Assembly (NCBI GenBank): GCA_002346745.1
Contig: DEAL01000016.1
Coordinates: forward strand, 18,895-82,894
Reading direction: 5' to 3'
From: Candidatus Neomicrothrix sp. UBA2983
GTDB lineage: Bacteria > Actinomycetota > Acidimicrobiia > Acidimicrobiales > MedAcidi-G1
DNA: 64,000 nt
Numbering within the stretch: position 1 is the stretch's first letter; the number at the start of each line of letters is the position of its first letter. The notes beneath the pieces were generated by a model that saw only the letters and a list, made by a program, of their open reading frames with translations, was not told the DNA's origin and did no database searches. The position numbers were made by a program, and so were the translations under genes. Positions 25,859 through 34,974 of the stretch are shown piece after piece.

Positions 25859-27675
25859 TGTCAGAACTGTCGAGTGCTGCCGCCGCGGCAAACGTCTCCG
25901 GCGCCGCGCCGCCGGAGGCTCCCAAGTTGCCGCCGCGTCAATGGGCGAAAGAGAACCTCTTCTCGAGCCCCTTCAGTTCATTCCTGACCATCGCCACCTC
26001 GATGGTCCTGCTGGTCATCAGCCGTGCGCTCCTTGGGTTCATCTTCAACCCGATCCGTCAATGGAACAGCACGGCGACCAACATGCAGCTGTTCTTCACC
26101 CGGGCATACCCCGATGAGCAGTACGTCCGCGTCTGGTCCAGTCTCGCCGCCATCATCATCCTCACGTCCGTTTCGATGGCCGTCTGGCGGGCAGGATCGT
26201 CGATCCCCTTGTCGAGGCTGGGACGGAAGTTGCTGGCCGGAGCCGTCCTCCTCGTCCTCCTCGCCCTCCTCGCCCCATTCAGTGCCTCGGCCACCATCCA
26301 GTGGACGCTCGTTGCCGTTTGCGTAGCCGCGATCGGCGAGGGCATCCGCCGATCGGCCGGCAAGGGTGAGGACGAGCGGTCGGTCAGTTCCCTGACGGTG
26401 CTGGTGGTCACGCTGGCCGGCCTCGTGGCGTCGCTGTGGGTGGTCCCCTTTGGTCATCACACCTACATCCCGAGCCGTCAACCGAGGGTGCTGGCCGAGT
26501 CGGGCACGGTGGCCCTGACCACCAAGCTTCCCTGGACGATCATGTTGCTCATCGCCGTGGCGGCGTATCTGGTGGGCCGCGTGATCCGGGAACGCCTGCC
26601 GCTCAACCCGACCCGGGTCACCCTCCTGGTCTTGTGGCTCCTGGCGCCGCCGGTGCTGATCTACCTGGTGCTGAGGGACCCGTCGTTCGACATGGGCCAC
26701 GTGGTCAGCACCGACCTGCCGATCTTCGCCGCCTACGCGGTGGGAGGGTCTCTCCTGCTCTCGTGGCTGACGCGTCCCTCGACCGGGGAGGCCGGCCGAA
26801 TCGTCGCCGTGGTGATCCTGATAGCCGGCTTCTGCACCTTCCTGACTCCGATGCGGATGGTCGTGCGCCTCGACATGCTCCTGCTGGCCGTCTTCGCCCT
26901 GGCGGCTCCGACCTTCGCGGGTGGGCCACGGAATCGAAAGCGCTATGTCCTCGGCTGGCTAGGGGTCCTGGGCGTGATGTCGTGGCTCATCACCGCCATC
27001 AACACCCCGTCGACGGTCTCCGTTCCGGGTGGGTTCTTCATCGGTGGCTTCTCGATCACCCTCATGGTCGCCGTCCTCACGCTCGTGCTGTCCTTCCCCC
27101 TGGGGATCGCCCTCGCCCTGGCCCGTACCTCGACCATGCCCATCTTCCGACTGCTTGCCACCTGGTTCATCGAGTTCGTACGCGGCGTCCCCTTGATCAC
27201 GATCCTGATCTTCTTCTCGATCATGGTGCCGCTCTTCCTGCCGCGGGGAATGCACCTCGGGGAGGTCGCTGCCGTGGTCATCGGCTACGTGCTGTTCTCA
27301 GCGGCCTATCTGGCTGAGAACGTCAGGGGTGGCCTGCAGTCGGTGACTCGGGGCCAACACGAGGCTGCCGAGGCCGTCGGCATGACGACTGCCCAGAAGA
27401 CGCTGTTCATCGTGCTGCCCCAAGGCCTCCGGGTCGCCATCCCGCCGCTGGTCGGACACTGCATCGGCGTGTTCAAGGAGACGTCGCTCTTGGCCATCAT
27501 CGGAGTGTTCGACGTCCTGTACATCGGCAGGATCGTGATTCCCGGCCAGACGGAGTTCATGGGCAGCACCAAGGAGAACCTGCTCTTCGTGTCCGTGATC
27601 TACTGGGTGTTCGCCTACCAGATGTCCAAGGCCAGCCAGCGCCTCGAAGAGCGCACGGGGCTGGGTGAGCGCTAG
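25858..27675 (+). CDS. aapM: Amino acid ABC transporter permease AapM
   Basis: 605-residue permease, well above the roughly 380 residues usual for AapM. The extra length is an N-terminal and central block of hydrophobic helices. The C-terminal third is standard: GGFFIGGFSITLMVAVLTL, the coupling loop AENVRGGLQSVTRGQHEAAE and LVGHCIGVFKETSLLAIIG. Partner of AapQ in the membrane heterodimer. Confidence 0.9.
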   Translation: MSELSSAAAAANVSGAAPPEAPKLPPRQWAKENLFSSPFSSFLTIATSMVLLVISRALLGFIFNPIRQWNSTATNMQLFFTRAYPDEQYVRVWSSLAAIIILTSVSMAVWRAGSSIPLSRLGRKLLAGAVLLVLLALLAPFSASATIQWTLVAVCVAAIGEGIRRSAGKGEDERSVSSLTVLVVTLAGLVASLWVVPFGHHTYIPSRQPRVLAESGTVALTTKLPWTIMLLIAVAAYLVGRVIRERLPLNPTRVTLLVLWLLAPPVLIYLVLRDPSFDMGHVVSTDLPIFAAYAVGGSLLLSWLTRPSTGEAGRIVAVVILIAGFCTFLTPMRMVVRLDMLLLAVFALAAPTFAGGPRNRKRYVLGWLGVLGVMSWLITAINTPSTVSVPGGFFIGGFSITLMVAVLTLVLSFPLGIALALARTSTMPIFRLLATWFIEFVRGVPLITILIFFSIMVPLFLPRGMHLGEVAAVVIGYVLFSAAYLAENVRGGLQSVTRGQHEAAEAVGMTTAQKTLFIVLPQGLRVAIPPLVGHCIGVFKETSLLAIIGVFDVLYIGRIVIPGQTEFMGSTKENLLFVSVIYWVFAYQMSKASQRLEERTGLGER

Positions 27676-27707
27676 ATGATTTCCCTGAATCCTGCGAGGT
27701 GTGAACC

Positions 27708-28496
27708 ATGACCGATACGACACCGACCGAGCCGGACGGCGGCCAGACCCGGGATCTCTCCGCGGCACGGGACATGATCGTGTGCGAGAACGTGTCCAAG
27801 TGGTACGGCGACTTCCAGGCACTCGAACAGGTCTCGGCGACCATCAAGGAGCAGGAGGTGGTCGTCGTACTCGGGCCGTCCGGCTCGGGCAAGTCCACCT
27901 GGATCCGGTGCATCAACCACCTCGAGGTCCATCAGGAGGGACGCATCATCGTCGACGACGTCGAACTCACCAACGACCTGCGCAACATCGAGCAGGTCCG
28001 CTCCGAGGTCGGCATGGTGTTCCAGCAGTTCAACCTGTTCCCACACCTCACCGTGCGCGACAACGTCACCCTGGCCCCCATCTGGGTCCGCAAGAAGCCC
28101 CGCGCCGAGGCCGAGGCCGAAGCCACGGCGCTGCTCGAGCGAGTGGGCATCCCGGAGCAGGCCGACAAGTACCCCGGCCAGCTCTCCGGCGGCCAGCAGC
28201 AGCGAGTGGCAATCGCCCGGGCATTGGCGATGGAGCCCAAGATCATGCTGTTCGACGAGCCCACCTCCGCCCTCGACCCCGAGATGATCAAGGAGGTGCT
28301 GGACGTCATGAAGACCCTGGCGCTCTCCGGCATGACCATGATGGTCGTCACCCACGAGATGGGATTCGCCAAGGAGGTCGCCGACCGGATCATCTTCATG
28401 GAAGGCGGCCAGATCGTCGAGCAGGGCACGCCGCAGCACTTCTTCGAGAACCCCACCGAGGACCGCACCAAGCTCTTCCTGTCACAGATCCTGTAA
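27708..28496 (+). CDS. aapP: Amino acid ABC transporter ATP-binding protein AapP
   Basis: 262-residue ATPase that powers the AapQM permease. Walker A is GPSGSGKST, the signature is [15 protein letters not shown], Walker B is [15 protein letters not shown], and the switch His is in [10 protein letters not shown] 30-residue N-terminal tail precedes the first strand. Last gene of the transporter operon; the TauD gene follows 28 bases later. Confidence 0.95.
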   Translation: MTDTTPTEPDGGQTRDLSAARDMIVCENVSKWYGDFQALEQVSATIKEQEVVVVLGPSGSGKSTWIRCINHLEVHQEGRIIVDDVELTNDLRNIEQVRSEVGMVFQQFNLFPHLTVRDNVTLAPIWVRKKPRAEAEAEATALLERVGIPEQADKYPGQLSGGQQQRVAIARALAMEPKIMLFDEPTSALDPEMIKEVLDVMKTLALSGMTMMVVTHEMGFAKEVADRIIFMEGGQIVEQGTPQHFFENPTEDRTKLFLSQIL

Positions 28497-28524
28497 CAGG
28501 AGTCGAGGACAGCCCGCCACCGAG

Positions 28525-29400
28525 ATGCACCTCGAGCCGCTCACCGGGGTGCTCGGTGCCCGAGCCACCGGCATCGACCTTCGAAGGCTGGCCGCCGACG
28601 GGGACGCTGCCGCTGCCGCCGACCTGCGTGCCGCCGTCTGCGAACACGAGGTTGTCGTCGTGCCCGGCCAGGGCCTCTCCCCTGCCGACCAGACGGCATT
28701 CAGCCACCTGCTGGGCCCCTACTCGCCGGTGCCGTTCGTACAGCCCGTCGAGGGCCACCCCGAGGTGATCCGAGTGGTCAAGGAGGCCGAGGAATCGGAC
28801 GCCTTCAACTTCGGCGGGGTGTGGCACAGCGACTTCTCGTTCCTCCCGGCACCGCCGGCGCTCACGGTGCTCCACGCCATCGACGTCCCCGAGGTGGGTG
28901 GCGACACCGCCTGGTCCTCGATGACCGCCGCCCACGACGGCCTCGACGACGAGATGCGCGGACGGTTGGGGGAACTCACGGCGGTCCACTCGGCGAGCGC
29001 CTCCTACTCCCCCGCCCAGCAGTCGCTCCACGCCCAACTCTCCGGCATGGACATCCGCACCTCCGAGGACGCACTCGACGTCGAACGCCACCCACTGCTG
29101 TGCACCCACCCCGAGACCGGTCGCTGCAGCCTCTTCTTCAACGGCACCTACGTGCGCGGCCTCGAAGGGCCGGGGCTCGGGCCCGACGACGACCCCGAGG
29201 GCAGCGCCGAGCGTCGCCTGCTTCGCTGGTTGCACGACTGGACCACGCACGTCCGCTTCACCTGCCGCCACCGCTGGTCGAACGGCGACGTCGTGATCTG
29301 GGACAACCGATCGACCCAGCACGTGGCCATCAACGACTACGGCGGTCAGCGGCGCGAACTCACCCGCACCACCGTGGCGGGGACGAGGCCCGCGGCCTGA
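28525..29400 (+). CDS. TauD/TfdA-family 2-oxoglutarate dioxygenase
   Basis: 291-residue Fe(II)/2-oxoglutarate-dependent dioxygenase. Metal ligands are the His and Asp of WHSDFSFL and the His of STQHVAIND; the arginine of RRELTRTTV would bind 2-oxoglutarate. These enzymes hydroxylate taurine, sulfonates, phenoxy acids or small carboxylates. Its place after an amino acid transporter suggests a taurine- or amino-acid-like substrate (inference). Confidence 0.9.
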   Translation: MHLEPLTGVLGARATGIDLRRLAADGDAAAAADLRAAVCEHEVVVVPGQGLSPADQTAFSHLLGPYSPVPFVQPVEGHPEVIRVVKEAEESDAFNFGGVWHSDFSFLPAPPALTVLHAIDVPEVGGDTAWSSMTAAHDGLDDEMRGRLGELTAVHSASASYSPAQQSLHAQLSGMDIRTSEDALDVERHPLLCTHPETGRCSLFFNGTYVRGLEGPGLGPDDDPEGSAERRLLRWLHDWTTHVRFTCRHRWSNGDVVIWDNRSTQHVAINDYGGQRRELTRTTVAGTRPAA

Positions 29401-29417
29401 CGCTGTTTCCCAGCGTC
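29399..29417. terminator. Terminator hairpin between converging genes
   Basis: GACGCTG-TTTCC-CAGCGTC, a perfect 7-bp stem that overlaps the stop codon of the dioxygenase gene. Confidence 0.5.
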
Positions 29418-29426
29418 CTCCGGAAC

Positions 29427-30296
29427 TCAGTCGTCGCGAAGGAGTTCGATGAGCGTCGACGTGTCGCTGCGGCCGTGGCCCTGGCGCTGTAGCCGAGCGT
29501 AGAACTGGTCGACCATGGCGGTCACCGGCAGCGTGGCGCCCAGCCGCTCCGCCTCGTCGAACACGATGCCGAAGTCCTTGCGCATCCAGTCGATGGCGAA
29601 GCCATGGTCGAACTTCCGGTCCAGCATCGTGCGCGACCGGTTGTCCATCTGCCACGAGCCCGAGGCCCCCTGACTGATGGCCTCGAGCATCCGCTCGCGG
29701 TCGAGGCCGGCCCGGCGCCCGAAGTCGAGCGCCTCCGACAGGCCCTGGATGAGCCCGCCGATGCAGACCTGGTTCACCATCTTGGTGAGCTGCCCGTGGC
29801 CGACCGGGCCCACGAGCACCGTCGCCTTGGCGTAGGCGTCGATCACCGGCTCCACGCCCGCGAACACCTCGGGATCACCGCCGCACATGACGCTGAGCTG
29901 CCCGTTCTCGGCGCCGGCCTGGCCGCCCGACACCGGGGCGTCCACGAAACCGACGCCCTGCGCCGTCCCGGCGTCCGCCAGTTCGCGCGCCAACTGTGCC
30001 GAGGCCGTGGTGTGATCGACCAGTGTCGAACCGGCGGCCATGCCAGCGAGGGCGCCATCGTCGCCGAGCACGACAGAACGCACGTCGTCGTCGTTGCCGA
30101 CGCACACCATCACGGCGTCGGCCCCCGCTGCCGCCGCTGACGGCGTAGCCGCCAACGAACCGCCGTGCTCCGCCACCCACTGCTCCGCCCGGGCGGTGGT
30201 GCGGTTGTAGACCGTGACCTCGTGCCCGGCCGCCTGCAGGTGTCCCGCCATCGGGTATCCCATCACCCCCAGCCCCACGAACGCGCATCTGGTCAT
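29427..30296 (-). CDS. NAD(P)-dependent beta-hydroxyacid dehydrogenase
   Basis: 289-residue enzyme of the 3-hydroxyisobutyrate / tartronate semialdehyde reductase family. It has the N-terminal FVGLGVMGYPMAGHL Rossmann motif, the substrate loop DAPVSGGQAGAENG and the catalytic lysine in GHGQLTKMVNQV. ATG preceded by GGAGGATGGG. It may act in valine catabolism or glyoxylate metabolism. Same strand as the MBL hydrolase upstream, 72 bases away. Confidence 0.9.
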   Translation of the reverse strand: MTRCAFVGLGVMGYPMAGHLQAAGHEVTVYNRTTARAEQWVAEHGGSLAATPSAAAAGADAVMVCVGNDDDVRSVVLGDDGALAGMAAGSTLVDHTTASAQLARELADAGTAQGVGFVDAPVSGGQAGAENGQLSVMCGGDPEVFAGVEPVIDAYAKATVLVGPVGHGQLTKMVNQVCIGGLIQGLSEALDFGRRAGLDRERMLEAISQGASGSWQMDNRSRTMLDRKFDHGFAIDWMRKDFGIVFDEAERLGATLPVTAMVDQFYARLQRQGHGRSDTSTLIELLRDD

Positions 30297-30368
30297 CGGC
30301 CCATCCTCCTGCCCACGTCGACCTCCATCGAGTTGCTCCCGTTCATCATGCTCGTGACGCTCCGCTCG

Positions 30369-31367
30369 TCATGCGCCGTACCTGAGGGCCGCCATCGCCG
30401 CGAAGGGGTTCCGCGGCGGCTCGTACTCGGACCCCTCCTCCTCTGCGAGCCCACGGTAGACGGCGTGGACGTTCACCACGATCCGCTCCCACTCACCCCA
30501 CTCCCGATAGGCGCCGAGGTCCAGGTCGGCGACGACCTCATCCGCCGTCTGGCCGGCGGCCCGGCGGGTGCGGCACTCGGACTCGACGAAGGCCAGGTAG
30601 TCGCGCACGGCCAACACGCCCGCCACGTCGGTCAACGGACCGTGGCCGGGCACGATGACCTCGCAGCCCAGCCCCAGGATCAGGTCGCAGGCACCGATCC
30701 AGTTGGCGACGGGACCGTCCCAGATGATCGGGGTGCCGCCGATGAACAGGATGTCCCCGCAGAACACCACGCCCACCTCGGGCAGGTGGACCAGCAGGTC
30801 GCCCGCGGTGTGCGCCGGACCGACCTCGAGGAGTTCCACCATGCGTCCGCCCGCCTCGAGCTGCAGTTCGCCGGAGAAGGTTCGGTCCGGTTCCGGCACC
30901 CCTCCCTGTGCGGTGACCTCGGCGAAGTCGAACGGACCGAACGCCTCCCGCACATAGCGGTTGGCCGCCTCGCCCAGGTCGGCGTGCAGCAGGGCCTCCA
31001 GCGCCGAGGGCGGGACCGCCCCCATCTCGGCCGCCGCCGCCTCGGTCGTGACGACCTGCGCCCCGCCGGCGGTGATGAGCCCGTTGCCGTAGCAGTGGTC
31101 CCCGTTGGCGTGGGTGTTGACGACCACGTCGATGGGCCGGCCGGCGGTCACGCCATCCATGTCCTCGAGCATCCTGCGGGTCAGGCGCAGGTCGAACAGG
31201 GTGTCGACCAGCAGCGACGACCAGTCGCCCGCCAGTAGGCCGGCGTTGCTCCACCCCCAGCCGCCGTCGGGCTGCAGGTAGGCGAACACCCCGTCGGCGA
31301 CCTCGTGGAGGCCCTGCTCGTAGGGGGGCATCGGGAACGGTGTGGGGAACGGTGCCGGGGCTGCCAC
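30369..31367 (-). CDS. MBL-fold hydrolase
   Basis: 332-residue metallo-beta-lactamase-fold protein. The first metal motif reads NTHANGDHCYGNG (HxxxDH form), followed by GPAHTAGDLLVHLP, FCGDILFIGG and PGHGPLTDV, which supply the remaining His and Asp ligands. The start is put at GTG 31367 because TAGGGT lies eight bases upstream in the leaderless pattern; an ATG at 31331 is the alternative. The 151-base gap to the next plus-strand gene otherwise holds only this promoter. Confidence 0.82.
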   Translation of the reverse strand: MAAPAPFPTPFPMPPYEQGLHEVADGVFAYLQPDGGWGWSNAGLLAGDWSSLLVDTLFDLRLTRRMLEDMDGVTAGRPIDVVVNTHANGDHCYGNGLITAGGAQVVTTEAAAAEMGAVPPSALEALLHADLGEAANRYVREAFGPFDFAEVTAQGGVPEPDRTFSGELQLEAGGRMVELLEVGPAHTAGDLLVHLPEVGVVFCGDILFIGGTPIIWDGPVANWIGACDLILGLGCEVIVPGHGPLTDVAGVLAVRDYLAFVESECRTRRAAGQTADEVVADLDLGAYREWGEWERIVVNVHAVYRGLAEEEGSEYEPPRNPFAAMAALRYGA

Positions 31368-31375
31368 GGCGCCCG

Positions 31376-31381
31376 ACCCTA
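31376..31381 (-). promoter_or_regulatory. -10 element TAGGGT, leaderless promoter
   Basis: TAGGGT with eight bases to the GTG of the MBL-fold gene on the minus strand. Confidence 0.45.
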
Positions 31382-31518
31382 GTGAGCCGGCGGCGAGGCA
31401 ACCGACGACGACATACCGACCCGTACCCGTCTGGTCAGCCGGAACGTCCGGGTGGCAGGCTCGGGGCCACCAGCGCGACGGCATGGGACCGTCGGAACCT
31501 CCGGGAAGCGAGCATTCC

Positions 31519-32451
31519 ATGGGCAATCTGTGTGCGGGCCGCGTGGCGGTCGTGACGGGAGCAGGCCGGGGCATCGGACGGGAACACGCCCTGCTCCTGG
31601 CCGAGAACGGCGCCAAGGTGGTCGTCAACGACCTCGGTGGTGACGCCGCCGGCAGCGGCGCCGACCTGTCGCCCGCCCAGGAGGTCGTCGCCGAGATCGA
31701 GGCCATGGGCGGCGAGGCGGTCGTCAACGGCGCCAACGTGGCCGACTTCGACGCCGCGGGCCAGATGGTCCACCAGGCAATCGACACCTTCGGCAGCTGC
31801 GACATCCTCATCAACAACGCCGGCATACTCCGGGACCGCATGGTCTTCTCGATGGCCGAGGACGACTGGGACGCCGTCATGAACGTCCACCTCAAGGGCA
31901 CGTTCGCCCCGGCCCACCACGCCGCCGCCTACTGGCGCGAGAAGGTCAAGGCCGGCGGCGAGGGTTTCGGACGCATCGTCAACACCTCGTCGCCGTCGGG
32001 CATCTACGGCAACGTCGGCCAGTCCAACTATGGCGCCGCCAAGGCCGGCATCGCCGCCTTCACCGTCATCACCGCCATGGAGCTCGTCAAGTACGGCGTC
32101 ACCGTCAACTGCCTCGCCCCCGGCGCGTTCACCCGCATGACCGCCGACCTGCCCGGCTTCGACCAGATGGACGAGGCCGCCCAGGAGGCCATGAGTCCGC
32201 GCTGGATCGCCGTCCCGGCCGTGTGGCTGTGCAGCGAGGCGGCACAGAACGTGACCGGCCGGGTGTTCGACGTGCGGGGCAGCCAGCTCGGCATCGCCGA
32301 ACAGTGGTGCCTCGGCCCGACCGCCACCCAGCCCGACGACCCGGCCGAACTGACCGACGTCGTGGCCGCACTGCTGGCCGAGGCCCGGCTCAACTCCAGC
32401 ATGGACGGGCGACCAACCGAAGGACCTGGTCGCCCGGGCCAGGGCCTCTAG
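31519..32451 (+). CDS. SDR, 3-hydroxyacyl-CoA dehydrogenase-like
   Basis: 310-residue short-chain dehydrogenase with TGAGRGIGREHALLLAE, NNAGILRDRMVFSM and the catalytic SNYGAAKAG. The phrases VVVNDLGGD and ILRDRM are typical of the dehydrogenase domain of peroxisomal multifunctional enzyme 2 and related bacterial proteins. First gene of an operon with acyl-CoA dehydrogenase, thiolase and alcohol dehydrogenase, consistent with oxidation of an acyl or steroid-like CoA ester (inference). Confidence 0.88.
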   Translation: MGNLCAGRVAVVTGAGRGIGREHALLLAENGAKVVVNDLGGDAAGSGADLSPAQEVVAEIEAMGGEAVVNGANVADFDAAGQMVHQAIDTFGSCDILINNAGILRDRMVFSMAEDDWDAVMNVHLKGTFAPAHHAAAYWREKVKAGGEGFGRIVNTSSPSGIYGNVGQSNYGAAKAGIAAFTVITAMELVKYGVTVNCLAPGAFTRMTADLPGFDQMDEAAQEAMSPRWIAVPAVWLCSEAAQNVTGRVFDVRGSQLGIAEQWCLGPTATQPDDPAELTDVVAALLAEARLNSSMDGRPTEGPGRPGQGL

Positions 32452-32473
32452 AGCGGACGGGAGCGCACCGAGC

Positions 32474-33712
32474 ATGGCCATCGACTTCAGCCTCACGCCG
32501 GAACTCGAGGAGATCCGCCTGCGGGTCCGCACCTTCGTCGACGACGTCGTGAAACCCGGCGAGGCCCGCATCGAGGGGAAGGCCGGGGCGCCGGCGCTCG
32601 ACGGCAAGGAACGGCTCACCGAACTGATCACCCTCCGCAAGCAGGCCATCGCCGAGGGCCTATGGCTGCCGCACATGCCCGAGGAGTGGGGCGGCATGGG
32701 ACTCGGCCACGTCGAGCTGGCCATGGTCCAGGCCGAGGCTGCCAAGTCGTACTACGGGCCGTGGGTGCTCAACTGCCAGGCCCCCGACGAGGGCAACATG
32801 CACACACTGCTCCACTGGGGCACCGACGAGCAGAAGGAGGACTACCTCCGGCCGCTCTGCGAGGGGCGCACCTGGTCCTGTTTCGCCATGACCGAGCCCG
32901 AGGTGGCCGGCTCCGACCCGACGCTCATCCGCACCAACGCCTATCAGGACGGCGAGGAGTGGGTGGTCAACGGCCACAAGTGGTTCATCTCCAACGCCCA
33001 CCGGGCCAGGTTCGCCATCCTCATCGCCCGCACCGAGGACGACCCCGACATCCCCCAGGCCGCCAACACGGCCTTCCTCGTCGACATCCCGCAGGACGGC
33101 TGGACCGAGGTGCGCCAGATCGAGACCATGCACGGCTCGACCGGCCACTCCGAGATCCGCATCGAGGACCTTCGCATCCACGAGTCCAAGATGCTGGGCG
33201 GCCGCGGGCAGGGCCACCTGCTCGGCCAGTACCGGCTGGGACCGGCCCGGCTGGCCCACTGCATGCGCTGGATCGCCCAGGCCGAGATGGCCCTCGACAT
33301 GATGGTCGAGCGGTCCCTCGAGCGCTTCAGCCACGGGTCGCTGCTGGCCGAGAAGCAGGGCATCCAGTGGCTGATCGCCGACTCGACGATGGAGCTCTAC
33401 CAGTCGAAGCTGATGGTCCTGCACGCCGCCTACAAGATCGACCGCGGCGAGGACTTCAAGTCCGAGGTGTCGATGGCCAAGCACTTCGTGGCGAACTCCC
33501 TGAACCGCATCATCGACCGGGCGATCCAGGTGCACGGGGCGCTCGGCTATTCGACCGACACCCCGCTGGCGCACATGTTCCAGCAGGCCCGTTGGGCCCG
33601 GTTCGCCGACGGCGCCGACGAAGTCCACCAGATGCGCATCGCCCAGCGGTCCATCAACGCCTTCACCGACAGCGGCACCACCAAGGCCGCCACCGGCAAC
33701 CTTCCGATCTGA
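32474..33712 (+). CDS. Acyl-CoA dehydrogenase
   Basis: 412-residue FAD enzyme that introduces the 2,3-double bond of acyl-CoAs. The middle domain has CFAMTEPEVAGSDPT and KWFISNAHRARFAI, and the C-terminal helical domain has RIIDRAIQVHGALGYSTDTP and DGADEVHQMRIAQ. The arrangement resembles the ACAD10/11-like branch. ATG 22 bases after the SDR stop, with GGGAG upstream. Confidence 0.93.
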   Translation: MAIDFSLTPELEEIRLRVRTFVDDVVKPGEARIEGKAGAPALDGKERLTELITLRKQAIAEGLWLPHMPEEWGGMGLGHVELAMVQAEAAKSYYGPWVLNCQAPDEGNMHTLLHWGTDEQKEDYLRPLCEGRTWSCFAMTEPEVAGSDPTLIRTNAYQDGEEWVVNGHKWFISNAHRARFAILIARTEDDPDIPQAANTAFLVDIPQDGWTEVRQIETMHGSTGHSEIRIEDLRIHESKMLGGRGQGHLLGQYRLGPARLAHCMRWIAQAEMALDMMVERSLERFSHGSLLAEKQGIQWLIADSTMELYQSKLMVLHAAYKIDRGEDFKSEVSMAKHFVANSLNRIIDRAIQVHGALGYSTDTPLAHMFQQARWARFADGADEVHQMRIAQRSINAFTDSGTTKAATGNLPI

Positions 33713-33760
33713 CGAGAACCCCCGACTGCCACCGACTGTCCCCGAACACCGGAGCCCGCC

Positions 33761-34954
33761 ATGACCAGCAACCCCGCCAACACCGTCGTCATCGTCGACG
33801 CCGTACGCACCCCGATCGGGCGCCGCAACGGTGGCCTGTCCGGCTGCCACTCGGTCGACGTGCTCGGCACCGCCCAGAAGGCGCTGTTCGACCGCACCGG
33901 GATCGACCCGCTCGAGGTCGGCCAGGTGGTCGGGGGCTGCGTCGGCCAGGTCGGCATGCAGTCCATGAACGTCACCCGCACCGCCTGGCTGACCGCCGGG
34001 CTGCCGATCGACGTGCCGGCCACCACCGTCGACGCCCAGTGCGGCTCGTCGCAGCAGGCCACCAACCTGGCGTACGCCCTCGTCGCCTCGGGCACGGTCG
34101 ACGCCGCCGTGGGCTGCGGCGTCGAGCTGATGAGCAACGTGAAGTTCGGGGCGACCACCCCCAAGGACCCGGACTCGGGCCGGCCGATCAACCGCAACTA
34201 CTTCGAGCACTTCGAGTTCACCACCCAGTTCGAGGGCTCCGAGCGCATGGCCGACCACTGGGGCCTCACCCGCGAGGACTGCGATGCCTTCGGCAAGCGC
34301 TCACAGGACCTGGCCGCCCGGGCATGGGAGGAGGACCGGTTCGGCACCCAGGTCGTGGGCGTCGAGGCGCCGGTGCTCGACGACGAGGGCACCCCGACGG
34401 GCGACACCCGCACCATCGCCCGCGACGAGGGCCTACGCGAGACCACCCTCGAAGGGCTCGCCCAGCTCAAGCCCTCCGGCCGTCCCGACGGCGTGCACAC
34501 CGCCGCCTCCTCGTCGCAGATCTCCGACGGCGCCGGCGCCGTGCTGCTGATGACCGAGGCCAAGGCCGAAGCGCTCGGCCTCACGCCCCTGGCCCGGGTC
34601 GTCGACACCTGCCTCGTCGGCTCCGACCCCGAGTTCATGTTGACCGGCCCCATCGGCGCCACGCGGAAGCTCCTCGCCGACAACGGCATGGCCATCGACG
34701 ACATCGACCTCGTCGAGATCAACGAGGCCTTCGCCTCGGTGGTGCTCTGCTGGGAGAAGGAGGTCGGCCCCGACATGGACCGGGTCAACCCCAACGGCGG
34801 TGCCATCGCCCTCGGCCACCCGCTGGGTGGCACGGGTGCCATCCTCACGACCAAGGCCGTCCACGAGCTGCACCGGGTCGACGGCGAGCACGCCCTCGTC
34901 ACCATGTGCTGCGGCGGCGGCCTCGGCACCGGCACCCTCCTGCAGCGGGTCTAG
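33761..34954 (+). CDS. Acetyl-CoA acyltransferase (thiolase)
   Basis: 397-residue thiolase. The nucleophilic Cys is in DAQCGSSQQA, the His in GGAIALGHPLGGTGA and the second Cys in MCCGGGLGTG; NEAFASV is also present. It cleaves 3-ketoacyl-CoA to acetyl-CoA and a shortened acyl-CoA. Third gene in the operon of SDR and acyl-CoA dehydrogenase. Confidence 0.94.
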   Translation: MTSNPANTVVIVDAVRTPIGRRNGGLSGCHSVDVLGTAQKALFDRTGIDPLEVGQVVGGCVGQVGMQSMNVTRTAWLTAGLPIDVPATTVDAQCGSSQQATNLAYALVASGTVDAAVGCGVELMSNVKFGATTPKDPDSGRPINRNYFEHFEFTTQFEGSERMADHWGLTREDCDAFGKRSQDLAARAWEEDRFGTQVVGVEAPVLDDEGTPTGDTRTIARDEGLRETTLEGLAQLKPSGRPDGVHTAASSSQISDGAGAVLLMTEAKAEALGLTPLARVVDTCLVGSDPEFMLTGPIGATRKLLADNGMAIDDIDLVEINEAFASVVLCWEKEVGPDMDRVNPNGGAIALGHPLGGTGAILTTKAVHELHRVDGEHALVTMCCGGGLGTGTLLQRV

Positions 34955-34974
34955 TCCGAGCGCAGGAGCCGGTC

